Shown here in pieces: positions 9,930-21,510 of a stretch of 64,000 nucleotides of DNA. The notes below the pieces were generated by a model that ran no database searches, was not told where the DNA came from, and was given only the letters and a program-made list of their open reading frames with translations. Source of the stretch: Ilex aquifolium (taxonomy: Eukaryota > Streptophyta > Magnoliopsida > Aquifoliales > Aquifoliaceae); NCBI GenBank assembly GCA_951799425.1, contig OX637395.1, positions 5,544,951 to 5,608,950 on the forward strand. The letters are read 5' to 3'. The number at the start of each line of letters is the position of its first letter. The first letter of the stretch is position 1. Made by a program: the position numbers and the translations under genes.

Positions 9930-12900
9930 ATGGCTTCTACTCTCATTGCAGTAGCAAAACCCTTTACCGCGCACCACACCAATCTCCCTTCTCTCTCCAA
10001 CCAAAGACTTCATCTGGGTTGGTTTCTAGAACCCTAAATCCTTTGTTTCTTTCAAGAGTTTTCGTTTATTTATTCTTCAGCCTGTTAATTGTGATAAAAT
10101 TTTATACTCTGGATCTGGACAGGTCTAGGAAGAAATTCTCTGAGAGTCAGTGCTATTGCAAAGAAATTCGAACCCACTAAGGTTCCATTTCAATCCCAAA
10201 ACTTAATATCTATAATATATGAATTGTTAAATGCATTTATTTTTCAAATGAACACTCACTATGTAATAATGTGTTATGATGTTTCTTGTTGATTCTAGCA
10301 TAATAAGAGAAAAAAATGTAATGGGTTCCGGCTCAATTTGCCTACAGGTTGTACCACAAGCTGATAGAGTCTTGATTCGTCTAGAGGAACTACCTGAGGT
10401 ATATTGTCTACTGCCTATTTCTGTTCGTATTACTTAAATTGTTTATTTTCCGTATCATGGTATTTTCAGAAATGTGGAATGTATATAAACATAGTAAGTT
10501 TTGGGGATAAACACTGAGAGACCCTTTGTGTGTGAGTGTGTGTTTCCTTAAACAAGACATGGTAGTTTGAATGTGCAAAGCAGTTTTTTTGTGATGCTAT
10601 TCAAACATTGTCTTAGAAACAGGTCCTTCAAGCATGAGAAAGAGTTATTTTGGCATTAGATTTTCTGGACTGTTGTTTGGGTTCCTACCAAGTTTGTACA
10701 AATTGTTTGTGTTCTTTCATATATGGGCATTCTTACTTGTTGTTTGTCTCTACTTTCTTCTTATCAAGTGCCGTGAAGTGCCTTTTCTATATTAGATGAA
10801 TGTTACATTAGTTCTTGGAGCCAGAGATGGTACACTACTGTCGGGACCATCCCAACCTGCTGTTGGTGCAGGTTGAACACAGTTTGAGTCCTTGAAGTTG
10901 ATCTTAAAACTGAATATGGTACACTTGAATCTTTAAGAATTGGTGTGAACTTTGTCTAGTCTTGCAATTCTTGAACCTAGTACTTTACAAATTGTTCACA
11001 AACTGCTCATTTGGCGCAATTTATTGTTAGCAAAACCTGCTCGAGCTGTTACACAGACTTGCAATTTTCTATGTCTAATTATAACTTAACTAAGGAAAAA
11101 TGAAACAGAAAAACTGTCAGCAAAAGAGAATTTGTGCACATTATAAACTCTTGGCCAAAAACTGATTAATGCAAGTGTATGGGCTTCTTTTGAAATATAC
11201 ATACCACATAATCAAAACATGTATTATAGGGAAATATCCCAGAGTGTGGTGTGTGGCTTATATATGTCCTATAGGAACTTGTTATGCAATACATATTATT
11301 TCTGACGTAAGAAATCCAAATTTAAGTTGCTCCAAGGAGCTTGTGAACTTGCAAATACATGTCCGAATACACCACATGCACACATTTGAAGGCTGGAAGC
11401 TGTCACATTGATGCATGAAAATTTGGTGCACAGAAATCAGCTGGTGGAGTTTTGCTCCCAAAATCAGCAGTTAAATTTGAGCGGTACCTTATGGGGGAGG
11501 TAAGCAATACACCTAATGTCCTTAAGCAGTCTCACAGATAACGGAATTTTGCTTTACTTCCCAATATTACTTACGACTATGTATTTGTTGCTTTTATTCC
11601 TTTCAGATTCTTTCTGTCGGTACTGAGGTTGGGGAAGTGGAGACTGGGAAGAAGGTATGTTCATAAAAGTTTTGACAGCACTTCTAAGATTGGACGAAAT
11701 TAAAGTACTGATTGTTAATGGATAAATGCAATGCTTCTTTTGCAGGTTCTTTTCTCGGACATAAATGCTTATGAGGTATGCAGTATAAAATTCAGCTAAA
11801 ATTTAATTGTGTAGCATGTAATATCATTACATTGCCATTTGCATGCAGACTTACTTAGGGCATTCTAAATGTGCCTCTAGGCTCTGGCTTGGATGGTATG
11901 GGGCCACCACACTTGTGTCTGTTTACTGCCAGAGGCCATAAGTCATTGATATGTTGTCCTTCCAATAGGCATATGTTTGTTTTGCATGCGTGATCAAATT
12001 TTGGGTTGTACGGTGCATTTGCTTTCCTTTCCTCTTTACCGTTTATTGATCTGTCCAGTAAGATAACCTATTGGTTTAGTAACTTCTTCTTATGAAGACT
12101 GGTATGGAAGAAAGACAACCTTAGGGAGTGCAGGGAGAAGAACTTGTACTCATCATCACTTGGGAGAGGGAACCCTGAACATGAGCTGTCATACATCTTT
12201 GTGCATCTTTAAAGTTCTATGCATCTTCAAACAAGAAAAGATACTTTGCACCCAGCAATTCTAACCAATAGAACTGAGGACAAGTGCTGACCACACCTCC
12301 AACTTTGCATCCTAGTGGGTGTCCAGATTGGTTCCTAGGGATTAATGTTAAAGGTCTTGGGTTCAAGTCCCATTCGGAATAAGATGAGTTTGTTGCAAAA
12401 TATTGATGTAATATTCTTCTTTGTCCACCAAAAAGAGAAGTAGGAAGGGTGGGGAAAAGATCTCTATTCTGTTAGATACATTTTTATGAGTTGCCAAAGG
12501 TCGGATGGTCCTACAACATTTGATCATTATTAAAGCTTGAGAATCACATTTCAGTTTGCAGGATGATCTAGTGGTCAAGGGTTCACAATCCTGAGGCAGT
12601 GTATGTACACTGTAGCCTCGTTTAGCTGCTTTTGCGTGGGCTTTCTTTCAGAAAAGATCCCCTAGTTATCTGCTGTATATCCACTTGTCAATCCCAAGAA
12701 GTGCTGAATAACCATTGATTTCCCATGCATACAGTTTTGTACTTTTGTGGTTCTAGGTTAAAGTTCATCTTCTGTTAATCTGTTCTATTTGTTTCCTGTT
12801 TACTATATCACATTATATTCATCATCATCATCAGCTTTCTGGAAATCTATGGATGAATGTGCAACGATGCTTGTGGCTCCTGTATCAGGTGGATTTGGGA

Positions 12901-12957
12901 ACAGAGACCCGACACTGTTTTTGTAAAGCGGGTGACTTACTGGCAGTGGTCGAGTAG
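9930..12957 (+). CDS. CPN10: 10 kDa chaperonin, chloroplastic (CPN10)
   Basis: Seven exons: 9930-10017, 10123-10181, 10348-10398, 11434-11499, 11607-11654, 11746-11775, 12889-12957. All introns have GT..AG borders and stay in phase, giving 136 residues. Residues 1 to about 42 form a Ser/Thr-rich chloroplast transit peptide (MASTLIAVAKPF..). The Cpn10 domain follows, starting VVPQADRVLIRLEELPE (50-66), then SAGGVLLPKSA (68-78, the GroES-type mobile-loop region). It continues with the core ILSVGTEVGEVETGKKVLFS and ends HCFCKAGDLLAVVE. One Cpn10 domain at this length matches the single-domain plastid co-chaperonin rather than the double-domain CPN20. It caps the Cpn60 complex during folding of imported stromal proteins. 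An AATAAA lies at 13072-13077, 115 nt after the stop. Upstream ATGs in the leader (e.g. 9695) open frames without family resemblance. Confidence 0.93.
10399..11433 (+). other. Intron 3 of CPN10
   Basis: About 1.0 kb, no internal gene. It contains a short TG-rich stretch near 10528-10542 and no clear transposon ends. Confidence 0.7.
11776..12888 (+). other. Intron 6 of CPN10
   Basis: About 1.1 kb. It holds a possible SINE relic (12290-12440) and a second weaker tRNA-like segment near 12560-12620 (GATCTAGTGGTCAAGGGTTC). No exon-like peptide was seen. Confidence 0.6.
12290..12440 (+). repeat. Possible tRNA-derived SINE relic
   Basis: GATTGGTTCCTAGGGATT followed by CTTGGGTTCAAGTCCCATTC resembles an A box and B box, ending with GTCCACCAAAAAGAG. 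No target duplication or long A tail is seen. Confidence 0.35.
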
Positions 12958-13341
12958 AGCTTCAGCATTTTGCAGAGATTTGGATACCTTATGATCCGCG
13001 GCGATTGGTTACCGCAACTCCAGTAAAATCATGGGGATATTCTTTTCCATGTATGTTATTCTCCTGAACACAATAAAATTTTTAGTTTCATCATTTCGTA
13101 AATTACATGTGTCTTCTGTTAACTTTTGAACATTTATAAACACTGTCTTGGAGAGGTTAAGTGGATTTTGCAATAAACGTAAGGATCCATACTTCATAAC
13201 CTTTCGATGAATCTCAACCTTAGATCTTGATTTTAGTTATTTGTAAATATTGATCGCAGAAATGATGTAATAATAGAATATTACAATTTTCACATGTTGC
13301 CTTGTAATTGAATGAAAAAAAAAGGATATGATATTGAAACA

Positions 13342-13654
13342 TTAGAAATAATTTTGTGTTTAAAGACACTCTGTAATACTAAAGATTGAGCATTGATTGT
13401 GTAATATTTATATAATGCTTGTGTAATATTTATATTTTAAATAATATTTTTTTAATTATATAAGTTAAAATTAAAATGAATAGAGAGAAAATAAAAACGA
13501 GAAGGAGAGCGAAGAGAGATGTAGTGGGGTTGTCTGACATTGGGGATTAATTTTATACCATTAGATAAAATTGTATGAAAATAGGGTTAATCTCAACTAT
13601 TGTTGTGCTTTTATATATGTACAATTTAAATTGCTAGTTGTAATATTATATAGA
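13342..13654 (-). mobile_element. Short non-autonomous Helitron, family 2, copy A
   Basis: On the minus strand it begins TCTATATAATATTACAAC at 13654, a Helitron-like TC start. It runs to a hairpin-bearing end near AGTGTCTTTAAACACAAAA, finishing with a mutated CTAG (CTAA) at 13342. It abuts copy B at 13655 with no spacer. Family-2 copies B, C (35089-35409) and D (51446) share the same end and a GAGAGA-rich middle. No coding sequence. Confidence 0.6.
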
Positions 13655-14031
13655 CTAGTAATAATCTCGTATCTGAAAACACTCTGCAATACAAAACATA
13701 TAGCCTTGATTGTGCAATATTTATAATTTAAAAAGTAATTTTTTTAATTTTTCTTTTCTGTAATTACATTATTAAAATTAAAGTGAGTAGATAGAAAAAT
13801 AAGAGAGAATAAGTAAGTGTGGATTAGTCAGTTGTCTGACATTGAGTTTGTGTTGATTGAGTTGTCTGATATTGGGAGTCGTGCAATGAAAATGATATTT
13901 TTGAGCAAAAAAAAAAAAATTTGGGATGAATTTTATACTATTGAATCAAAGTAGACGAAAATTAAATTAATTTTAATCATTGTATTTTTATAAGTTAAAA
14001 ATTTAATTTTTTTAAAGAAATATTAAATATT
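13655..14031 (-). mobile_element. Short non-autonomous Helitron, family 2, copy B
   Basis: Its minus-strand 3' end reads CAGATACGAGATTATTACTAG, stopping exactly where copy A starts with TCTATATAA. The two are therefore head-to-tail. The middle carries a doubled AGTTGTCTGACATTG segment (about 13829 and 13860). The 5' end near 14031 is decayed. Confidence 0.6.
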
Positions 14032-14951
14032 TTATTTTTTCCCCACCCATGTCTTTCCTTTTAAAACATTCATTGCCTGCTTATGAAAAAAGTTGAGATT
14101 GTTAGAGACCCCCATGCTCTGACGATCCAAAGTGCTTTTCTTTCTGGAAAGTGCTTATTTCAGGGGCCGGCCATAGCATGAAGATGCTGCGTATAAGCAA
14201 GGGAGACTCTTATTGTTAGTTAGGTCTAATGAGGTAAGTGGGAGTGATTGATGGTCAGTTGTAGAACTTGAGTCATCCAAGAACAAGAAAAAGAGATACT
14301 ACTACGGTCGGAGTTTAAGCGATGATAAGTGTTTATTTATTTATTCGTCTAAATGTACTACGCGTTATTCATCATTTTGGATGTTGTTGTGAGTTTTGCA
14401 TTCTTTAGCTCGGGGGAAAATTGATATAACAAGAAGGTAAGTAAATACGCGGGTTTTGCCCCTATGGCGAGTTCGAATCTATTTGCACGATCGAGTCACA
14501 TCCCAAGTACTAACTATTGCCTTACACATTGAATTTCAACTTGGGCAATCAATAGCTTGTCTAAAGAATTTGAATCTAGAGTGATGAAAACACGTTACAA
14601 ATAACCTCTTTGAAATTTTGTATGAGACTGCTTATCATTTATCTATCGTAGTTTTCTCCTATATTGGAGAGATATATGGATTGGATAAATATGATCTTTC
14701 ACTCAACAACTTGATATGATCTATGAGCTCATTTTCTCATCTACTTATCTTTAGGTAAGGAAGATGAACTTTTAAATCTTTTGACATTTTTGGTTCTTTC
14801 TCCCACTCCAACCTTTATCCTACAAAGTACCCATACCAAATGTTTTAGGATATTATGAAATTTGGCACCAAACATGCCATATGCCCCATATGCTCATCTA
14901 TATTGGAAACTTGGCAATTTTTCAAACGTGCCCCAATCTCTTTCTAGCCAC

Positions 14952-15171
14952 TTTTTTTTTTCCAACTGTTAGAGGTGTTCGGATCAACTTATGCACCTCG
15001 ACTAATCCTCTGTCATGTTCGGTCAAAGGCGGTTCATTCACGCCGGGACTAGGGTATTCATGAAGGATAATCCCTTATGACCTGATCCTAAGGAGTTGTC
15101 AAGTTTTAAATTTAGGACATTTGAGTTTACAGTTCATCATTGTTATCACTCGAGCTACCCATTGGAATTTT
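14952..15171 (-). repeat. tRNA-derived SINE with 11-bp target duplication
   Basis: On the minus strand it contains GATTAGTCGAGGTGCATAAG and an A-rich tail, and it reproduces the body of the 4215-4463 copy. Flanking tagccactttt occurs at 14945-14955 and again at 15172-15182. The T run at the left end belongs partly to the tail, so that border is soft. Confidence 0.7.
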
Positions 15172-16201
15172 TAGCCACTTTTATAAATGCTTCTATTGAC
15201 TTCCAAGATTTCTCACATTCCTAGCTAATTAATTCAGGAAATTACTCGAGACTCCCATCTTGATTATGCTATCTTTCTTAATATATCTTACTTGATTTTC
15301 AATTTATCCGTAGTTATTTTTGGGGACTGCTATTCATACTCCATATTTCATCTGAAACATCTGAGATAACTTATTAGAGAATCGACTTAAGTGCTTTGAA
15401 TATAGTTATAGAATACTTAACAATTGTAATGATATGTGTAAAGGTATAACAGAATTAACTTAGAATAAAATCACAAAAAAAAAAAAAAAAAAAAGATATG
15501 ATGTTTTTAGTTTAGTGAAAAAAAGGGTTTTTATTCGGTTCAAACAAAAAAGAAAAAAAGATTTCTAGACAGAACATAATGCTTGTAACCGACCTCAATA
15601 AAGACTTTATTTAGTTGAGTTGAGACTCAAGATTTCTCATCTCTGTATGCTATTTGCATTTGGCTAACGACTCTTCATCCAACTACATTTTCCCCTCTCG
15701 ATCTAATTTTTAGATCCGCCCTTACTTACAAGGGGTGGAATGAACCTAGTTTCAAATCCACAATGTTGATAAATTCCATCTCCACCTGTGTGGGATGAAA
15801 TTCAACAATTGATTTGTACCACAAAAAAAGGGGTTAGAGGAGTATCGGAAAGTGTCTTTGATGCATTCTTTCCGATACTTAAGTCAACGTTGATAGTGAT
15901 TGAGAAAGACGAAATCATTGGGTCCCACCAAAGCCATTGGGTGCACTTGGTTAAATCCCACTACATAAAGGTCCACCTACAAATTAATTATGTCAGGTAA
16001 GCAAATGATTGTATAGAATGAAACTCTCAATTAATTTTGCCCACCTAGTAACAATGTTGCCAACTAAACAATAAAGATGTGCACCTCAGCACCATAAGAA
16101 TGTTAAATGTACAATGTCAGTGACAACAAGAATGCATTATAACGTAAGTCAAGAGAGTTGTGTCCGACTCTTGATCCTTTGATGTTCAATAGAGGTGGTG
16201 T

Positions 16202-16247
16202 TTCTCAAAACGAAATCGTTTCATACCAAAACGATGTCGTTTTGAGG
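16202..16247. repeat. 20-bp inverted repeat with 6-nt loop
   Basis: The arms TTCTCAAAACGAAATCGTTT (16202-16221) and AAACGATGTCGTTTTGAGGA (16228-16247) pair with only about two mismatches. The core AAAACGAYGTCGTTTT is a motif I have seen often in plant MITE-like repeats. Element ends could not be fixed. Confidence 0.6.
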
Positions 16248-16997
16248 AACAACATCCATGTTGTTGTTCCTCAATTAAGAGTAGAGAATCCAGATCCATC
16301 GTGTCCTAATACCTTAATCCTCTAAAATTCAGAATTAATATTAAATAATTTATGAGAATTAAGGAAAACTAGACTAATGGCAGTTTGAATATATTTATAA
16401 ACGACTTACTACAACGCCAGTGAGAAAGATTGATGTGATAGTTATTGACGATATTCAAAGAAGTATAGAAAAATCAAATTTGACTTTAAATGATATTGTG
16501 AAGAAAAAATAAGATAACTTATGTTTAATAGAAAATATGTCCTTTAATAGAACACAAAGACAAAATATGATTTATGTAACCTATTTCAAAAATATTGAGA
16601 TAATACTTTGTCGGGTTGAGTATTAAACAATTAACGAGAATAACTATTTTGCATAAAATAACAATAATGTTCATCTTTTTAAATTTATTTTTATTTTTAT
16701 TTTGTTCTCTCTAAAACTACCTACCATACAATTTGACATTTTATTTAATGCATAGGAAGGGAAGAAAAAGAAAAAGAAAAATGTTATTTAGACCAAAAAT
16801 GCTGACTTGATTTGTTGATCTAATTAATCACAACTATTGAATTAGTAGTGAGTCCTAACAAATATTGAGACTTATAATTAAATCAATAACAACGATTAAT
16901 TAGGTCAAACCACATGGGTAATTTATAATTATAATTTATCCTTATTTTTAGCACTAAATTTGTTCCAATGGTCCCCACCAACCCATTCCTTCCCACC

Positions 16998-17004
16998 TTA
17001 TAAG
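16998..17004 (+). promoter_or_regulatory. TATA box of PMEI gene 1
   Basis: TTATAAG lies 58 bp before the ATG at 17056. A start of transcription about 30 bp downstream would leave 17056, not 17032 or 16960, as the natural start codon. Confidence 0.5.
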
Positions 17005-17055
17005 TTATCTTTTAAGCAGACAACAAAGCATATGGTATTCTTACCCAACAAGAAG

Positions 17056-17598
17056 ATGAGGCCTGCTACCTTCTCTCTCTTCCTCTTCTTCTTGCTCTTC
17101 ATCCATGGCACCAAAGCTCAGAATCTCATCCATGAAACCTGCAAAAAATGTGCCCAAAGTGACCCAAACATCAACTACACCTTCTGTGCATCATCTCTCC
17201 AAGCAGCTCCGGCGAACCGGCGTGCCAGTGTCCGGGGACTCGGGTCGATCTCAATCAATCTCATTCTACACAACGTGACTGACACAAGGCATTTTATCAA
17301 ACACTTGATGGGCATGAAATCGGATTCGTATGTAAAGGAATGTTTGAGTGATTGCTTTGATCTTTATACAGGCGCTATAGATTCAGTACAAAAGGCCAGG
17401 GAACAGTACAATTCTAAGCAGTATGATGAAGCTAACGTAGTGATAAGTTCAGTTTTGGACGCTACAAGTACATGTGAAGATGGGTTTACGGAAAAGAAAG
17501 GGTTAGTTTCACCATTGACGAAGAGGAATAACGATACGTTTCAGTTATCCGCCATTGCTCTTTCTATTATGCATATGGTGCAGACTGGGTCACAGTGA
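17056..17598 (+). CDS. PMEI-domain secreted inhibitor, cluster gene 1 (Pla a 1-like)
   Basis: Single exon, 180 residues from the ATG at 17056. That start gives a normal signal peptide (about 1-22, ending GTKAQ) and the same length as the other cluster members; in-frame ATGs at 16960 and 17032 would add an atypical leader. The mature part opens NLIHETCKKCAQSDPNINY and is a PMEI domain: a four-helix-bundle inhibitor of pectin methylesterase or invertase in the cell wall. The four family cysteines are at 29, 44, 100 and 140. It uniquely adds C32 and C96. The CEDGF motif and the C-terminal QLSAIALSIMHMV helix resemble the plane-tree allergen type of putative invertase inhibitor. It is the most divergent of the five cluster genes. 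Sequence alone does not tell whether it targets PME or invertase. Confidence 0.88.
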   Translation: MRPATFSLFLFFLLFIHGTKAQNLIHETCKKCAQSDPNINYTFCASSLQAAPANRRASVRGLGSISINLILHNVTDTRHFIKHLMGMKSDSYVKECLSDCFDLYTGAIDSVQKAREQYNSKQYDEANVVISSVLDATSTCEDGFTEKKGLVSPLTKRNNDTFQLSAIALSIMHMVQTGSQ

Positions 17599-18246
17599 TA
17601 CATATCGATCCACATCCTGTCTAATATATTTTTTTATAAATTCTTTTCGACAGTACATCGATTGATTTGTGACCTCACATGTATATCATCGTGGATCCTA
17701 GTTGAAACAATGGAAAAGTGTATTGGAGAAAATATAAATCCAACACAAGTGTTTGTTTATTATACTTGTAATGACGATGATTATTTGGATTCTTTATGAA
17801 ATTCCATATTGTCCTTGTGGTTTTTGTGATTGTTTGTTGAATTGTTTATGTAACATTCGATTTGTCCAAGAAACCACAAGGGAAGGCAAAAGCAAAGTAA
17901 AATTAGGTTGATAAGGGAAGGTTTTAATCTTTGTTTTGGAGCAATCTCAATGAAAGAGTGACTTCTAATCTCTCTCTCTCTCACTCTCATACTATAGTTT
18001 TAACTGAAAACTGATGTTCAAATCCGTGGAATGATTTCAAATGACAAAATTTCAGTAGTTAATATCTCGAGATAATTAGTTCTGAGTCTTGTAATAGACG
18101 CTTTGATTAACCTAATGGGCACAATTTATATTGATTGTAACATCTCGAGTTTAAGCAGAAGTTATAAATCTAAAAAACATGTGATTGAGACGAGAAGTTC
18201 CAAACACAGAGAGAGAGAGAGAGAGAGAGAGAGTATGGATCAGGAG
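17599..18246. other. Intergenic after PMEI gene 1
   Basis: No gene. It contains a CT-rich stretch near 17970-17990 and a (GA)n microsatellite at about 18209-18233, next to the hAT insertion. Confidence 0.5.
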
Positions 18247-19520
18247 TAGGGATGTCAGTGGACCGAAGCGGGGGCGGGGGGTATAGTCTCCATCCCCGTA
18301 CCCGCTTAAAAAAATTCCGTCCATCCCCGGTCCACCCTCGTTAGCGGGTATAATTTTCATCCCCATCCCCGTCCGCGGGTAAATTTCTAATCCCCGCCCC
18401 CGTCCCCACTTCCCCCGTACCCGCCCAAGCCCAAGCCCAAGCCCAAGCCCAAGCCCAAATTCAAGCCAACATAATCCAAAATTCTAAATAAATTCAACAT
18501 TTTAAATAATCCAACAATATTTTAAATAATCTAACATAATCTAACACAATATAATGTAACATAACATATTTCAACATAACACAAACAACAAATATCAAAA
18601 ATACTACTTGGGTCAAAAAAATGTTGCATATTCCTAAATGGTTCGAACAAGGAATGACATCCTGATAGTAATAAATCACTACAACCATACTTAAAACATT
18701 ATTTTCCTTTTTCCGGGGGAAACGAGAATGAGGGAATTTGGGTCATATAAATTGAGAATAACCATAAGAACAAGTTCTAAAAATTAGCAAGCAAAACAAC
18801 AGATTTGCAAGGTTATCTTCTTATTGGTTATCTTCTATTAAAAATTTCGAAAGAGATGCCCTGCCTGATCCAATGTACAAGGTTTGCAAGGATTATGTGT
18901 AATCCGGTTATCAAAACAAAAAATGTTATGTTAAAAATAAAATGGATGAGTTAAGGCAGCTAACACGTACTGTATAAAGCTTTTGACAATGGCTGTGCAA
19001 AAAGCAGTAAAGAGACAAGATCAAGTTCCTAGGCAATATGATATGATATATAAGTTTATTTCAGAAAAGGGGATACAACACATATTGATCTAATTTCCTA
19101 TCAGCAACAAGATCATGTTTCATTAATAGTTTCAAAGTCGGTACATGAAAGACAAGTAGTCCTCCTAAAAGTTGCAAAAAGGAAAAAAACAACAACCAAG
19201 AAATAGATTACACCTCACAAACAACACCAATATTTCCTATTTTAAAGCAAAAGGATTCCATCAAACTTAGGAGAAACACACTAATATTCGGGAAGACAAA
19301 AAAAAGTAAAATTTACAAGTTCATAACGGGTGTAGCGGGGACGGGGACGGGGCGGGGAGGAGCGGGGATAAGGGTAAGTCCATCCCCGCCTTCATCCCCG
19401 CACGGGTTTATACGGGTATCCCCGTATACGTCCACCGTCCAATACGTATAGTCCATCCCCGGTCCAAACGGAGCGGGTTTGGACGAATACCCGTTTTTCC
19501 CCGGTCCACTGCCATCCCTA
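18247..19520. mobile_element. Non-autonomous hAT (Ac-like) transposon, 1274 bp
   Basis: The terminal inverted repeats TAGGGATGTCAGTGGACCG and CGGTCCACTGCCATCCCTA are almost perfect. TAGGGATG is the start also found in the maize Ac terminus. Perfect 8-bp target copies atcaggag lie at 18239-18246 and 19521-19528. The sub-terminal zones are dense in CCCCGTCCCC/GGGGACGGGG words, typical of transposase-binding repeats, with a (AAGCCC)n run near 18427-18457. The middle is AT-rich and encodes no transposase that I can recognise, so mobility would need a source elsewhere. Confidence 0.92.
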
Positions 19521-19528
19521 ATCAGGAG

Positions 19529-20493
19529 TAATTTATTGGTACCCACCTTTGCTTGAGAAGTAATAAATTGTGGTAGGTATCTGCTTAAATTTGGATTTAG
19601 ATTGAAAGCTATTAGATAAAATGGTAATAGACGCTTTTTTTAACCTAATCTACCCAATTTATACAAGTGAAGCATCTTGAATTTACGTAGTAGTAGTCAC
19701 AAATTTAAAAAACACGTGATTGAGATGAGAAGAAACATTGGTGTATTACTATTATAATAAATCACTACTATAATGAAGATTAATGTGTCTAAACTGCGAT
19801 AAGAAAGAAAAAAATTCAAAGACAGATAAGAGCATCGCCCGCAAAGAGATATTAAATAGGGTTTCCAACAAGGATAGAGGCGAGATTTACCACCGATGTA
19901 TTAAAAGTTTTGTGGCCATCCACGCGGAAACTTCGATGGAAGTCTAAGGCTCCAAATAGCTGAAAAAACAAACTATACACAACAAAAATTTAGAAATGTT
20001 TGTGTTTGGGAACTAGGAAAAATTTCCAAAACATTATGAGACTACAGATGACAAATGCAAGAAGCATGAGGGATAATGTTAATATTCTAATCTTTGAATA
20101 AGCCTAGCTCCAACTGTACTCAACCAAATCTCATCTGGGCCATTGGATCCTTTCAAAAGGATTTCGATACCCCATAGGTTCATCATATTAAATTTATTTA
20201 AAAAAATCATAGTTACATCGAGATTTGAAAGAGATAAGTGTTTGACAAATAATATTCCTATTTGAGAAATATTAGTTCTTGGACTCGAACCCTAAGACAA
20301 GGAAATAAATGGCAAAAACAAAAAAAACAAAAATTGGTGCAGCCCTAACTCATCCTCCATAGACGAACCTTGCAGAGGAACTCTTAAGTTTTCAGAGTAT
20401 TGGAATTCTCACCAATGTTTACGTTACTTAAGCCGACATTCTCGCTTTCGCTTCGTCCACTACCGCAGGCAGAATGCTCATCAGTAAGTTGTT
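19529..20493. other. Intergenic, no gene seen
   Basis: No family-like peptide or paired ends. The segment 19560-19740 resembles 18110-18190 (AACCTAAT..CACAATTTATA and AAAACACGTGATTGAGA), suggesting the hAT element inserted into an already duplicated area. Confidence 0.4.
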
Positions 20494-20501
20494 GCCATGT
20501 C

Positions 20502-20914
20502 TAGGGGTGTTCACCCTACCCTACAGGTACGAATTATGGTATTCCATCTTCCTATACGATATTTTGCAGAAGAATTTTTTTTTTTACCTACCCTACCCGA
20601 TCAAGTGCACTATTTCTACCCGAATTCCGTCCAAAATAATCAGGTAGGAAGTCGGTTAGGAAATTGGGTAAACACATATTTTCTAGTTATTAATTTTTGG
20701 ATCATTTTAACAATTTAATTAAGTAACCTACATCAATTAACTAACACAATAAACCAATAACACTAAAGAAAACACAATAAATTGATAATACGTAAACAAT
20801 TACAATAAAACACAACAAGAAAACCATTAACATCAATACATCATATATAAAAAAGTAATAAACATCAATAAAACATTAAGGTTTCTAGATTTTTAGATTT
20901 TAATTTTTAGGAAT

Positions 20915-20959
<45 letters not shown>

Positions 20960-21160
20960 TATATATATATATATATGCGGGTAGGGTATGGTAGGAATAC
21001 GAAAATTTTGTATGTATTCCACATTCCTACTCGATTTTTTATAAAATATCAAAAGATCTTCTATTGGTTTACCCGAATCTTTCAGGTAGATGATCAATAA
21101 GGTCGGGTAGAGTAAGATAAGATCAAAATTTATGGATAATCAAAAATTTGAACACTCTCA
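20502..21160. mobile_element. hAT-type element, 659 bp
   Basis: The left end TAGGGGTGTTCACCC pairs imperfectly with the right end AAATTTGAACACTCTCA. Flanks gccatgtc (20494-20501) and gccgtgtc (21161-21168) agree at 7 of 8. CCTACCCTAC words near the left and GGGTAGGGTATGGTAGG near the right form sub-terminal inverted repeats. A (CA)n microsatellite with AT tail (about 20918-20977) sits inside. Confidence 0.7.
20918..20977. repeat. (AC)n(AT)n compound microsatellite
   Basis: About 20 AC units followed by GATATATATATATATATATG, inside the hAT element at 20502-21160. Confidence 0.9.
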
Positions 21161-21328
21161 GCCGTGTCAACCCAAAACCCAGTTAAAAGTTGTTTGATTG
21201 ATTGAGAAAAGCATCATCTTTTATTTAAGCTTAAAATAAATTGCTTTTTAAAAAAAAAACACATAAATACTCTTTTAAGTGTAATAAATAAACTTAGTTG
21301 TGTACGTTTCAACACATAAAACAATAAA

Positions 21329-21475
21329 GGGAAATACTATATAACTCAAATTTGTATCTCAAATGTGCATCCCAAATGAATGAGGATCATTGAATGAGTG
21401 GGTCCCATCAACTTTTTTAATTAGGATCCACTAATCCAACCATTCTTATTGATTTGGGATATATAGTGTTGCTCA
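21329..21475. mobile_element. MITE, 147 bp, 8-bp target duplication
   Basis: The end GGGAAATACTATATAACTC is mirrored by GATATATAGTGTTGCTCA. Perfect acaataaa copies flank it (21321-21328 and 21476-21483). The 8-bp duplication favours the hAT group, although the ends are not the TAGGG type. Confidence 0.6.
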
Positions 21476-21510
21476 ACAATAAATTCACCATTTAACACTA
21501 TATATATATA

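Larger units (their letters stand above)
14032..16997. other. Intergenic upstream of the PMEI cluster
   Basis: No gene recognised. The region contains one SINE (14952-15171), an A-run at 15476-15494 and a 20-bp perfect hairpin (16202-16247). The remainder is unremarkable AT-rich sequence. Confidence 0.5.

Noticed and set aside
9695-10180. 161-residue frame overlapping the first CPN10 exons
   Set aside because: It starts in the leader, reads across intron 1 and is in the wrong frame for the transit peptide and Cpn10 domain.
16960-17055. N-terminal extension of PMEI gene 1 from the upstream ATGs
   Set aside because: It would place about 32 non-hydrophobic residues before the signal peptide and overlaps the TATA box. 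The ATG at 17056 fits the family.
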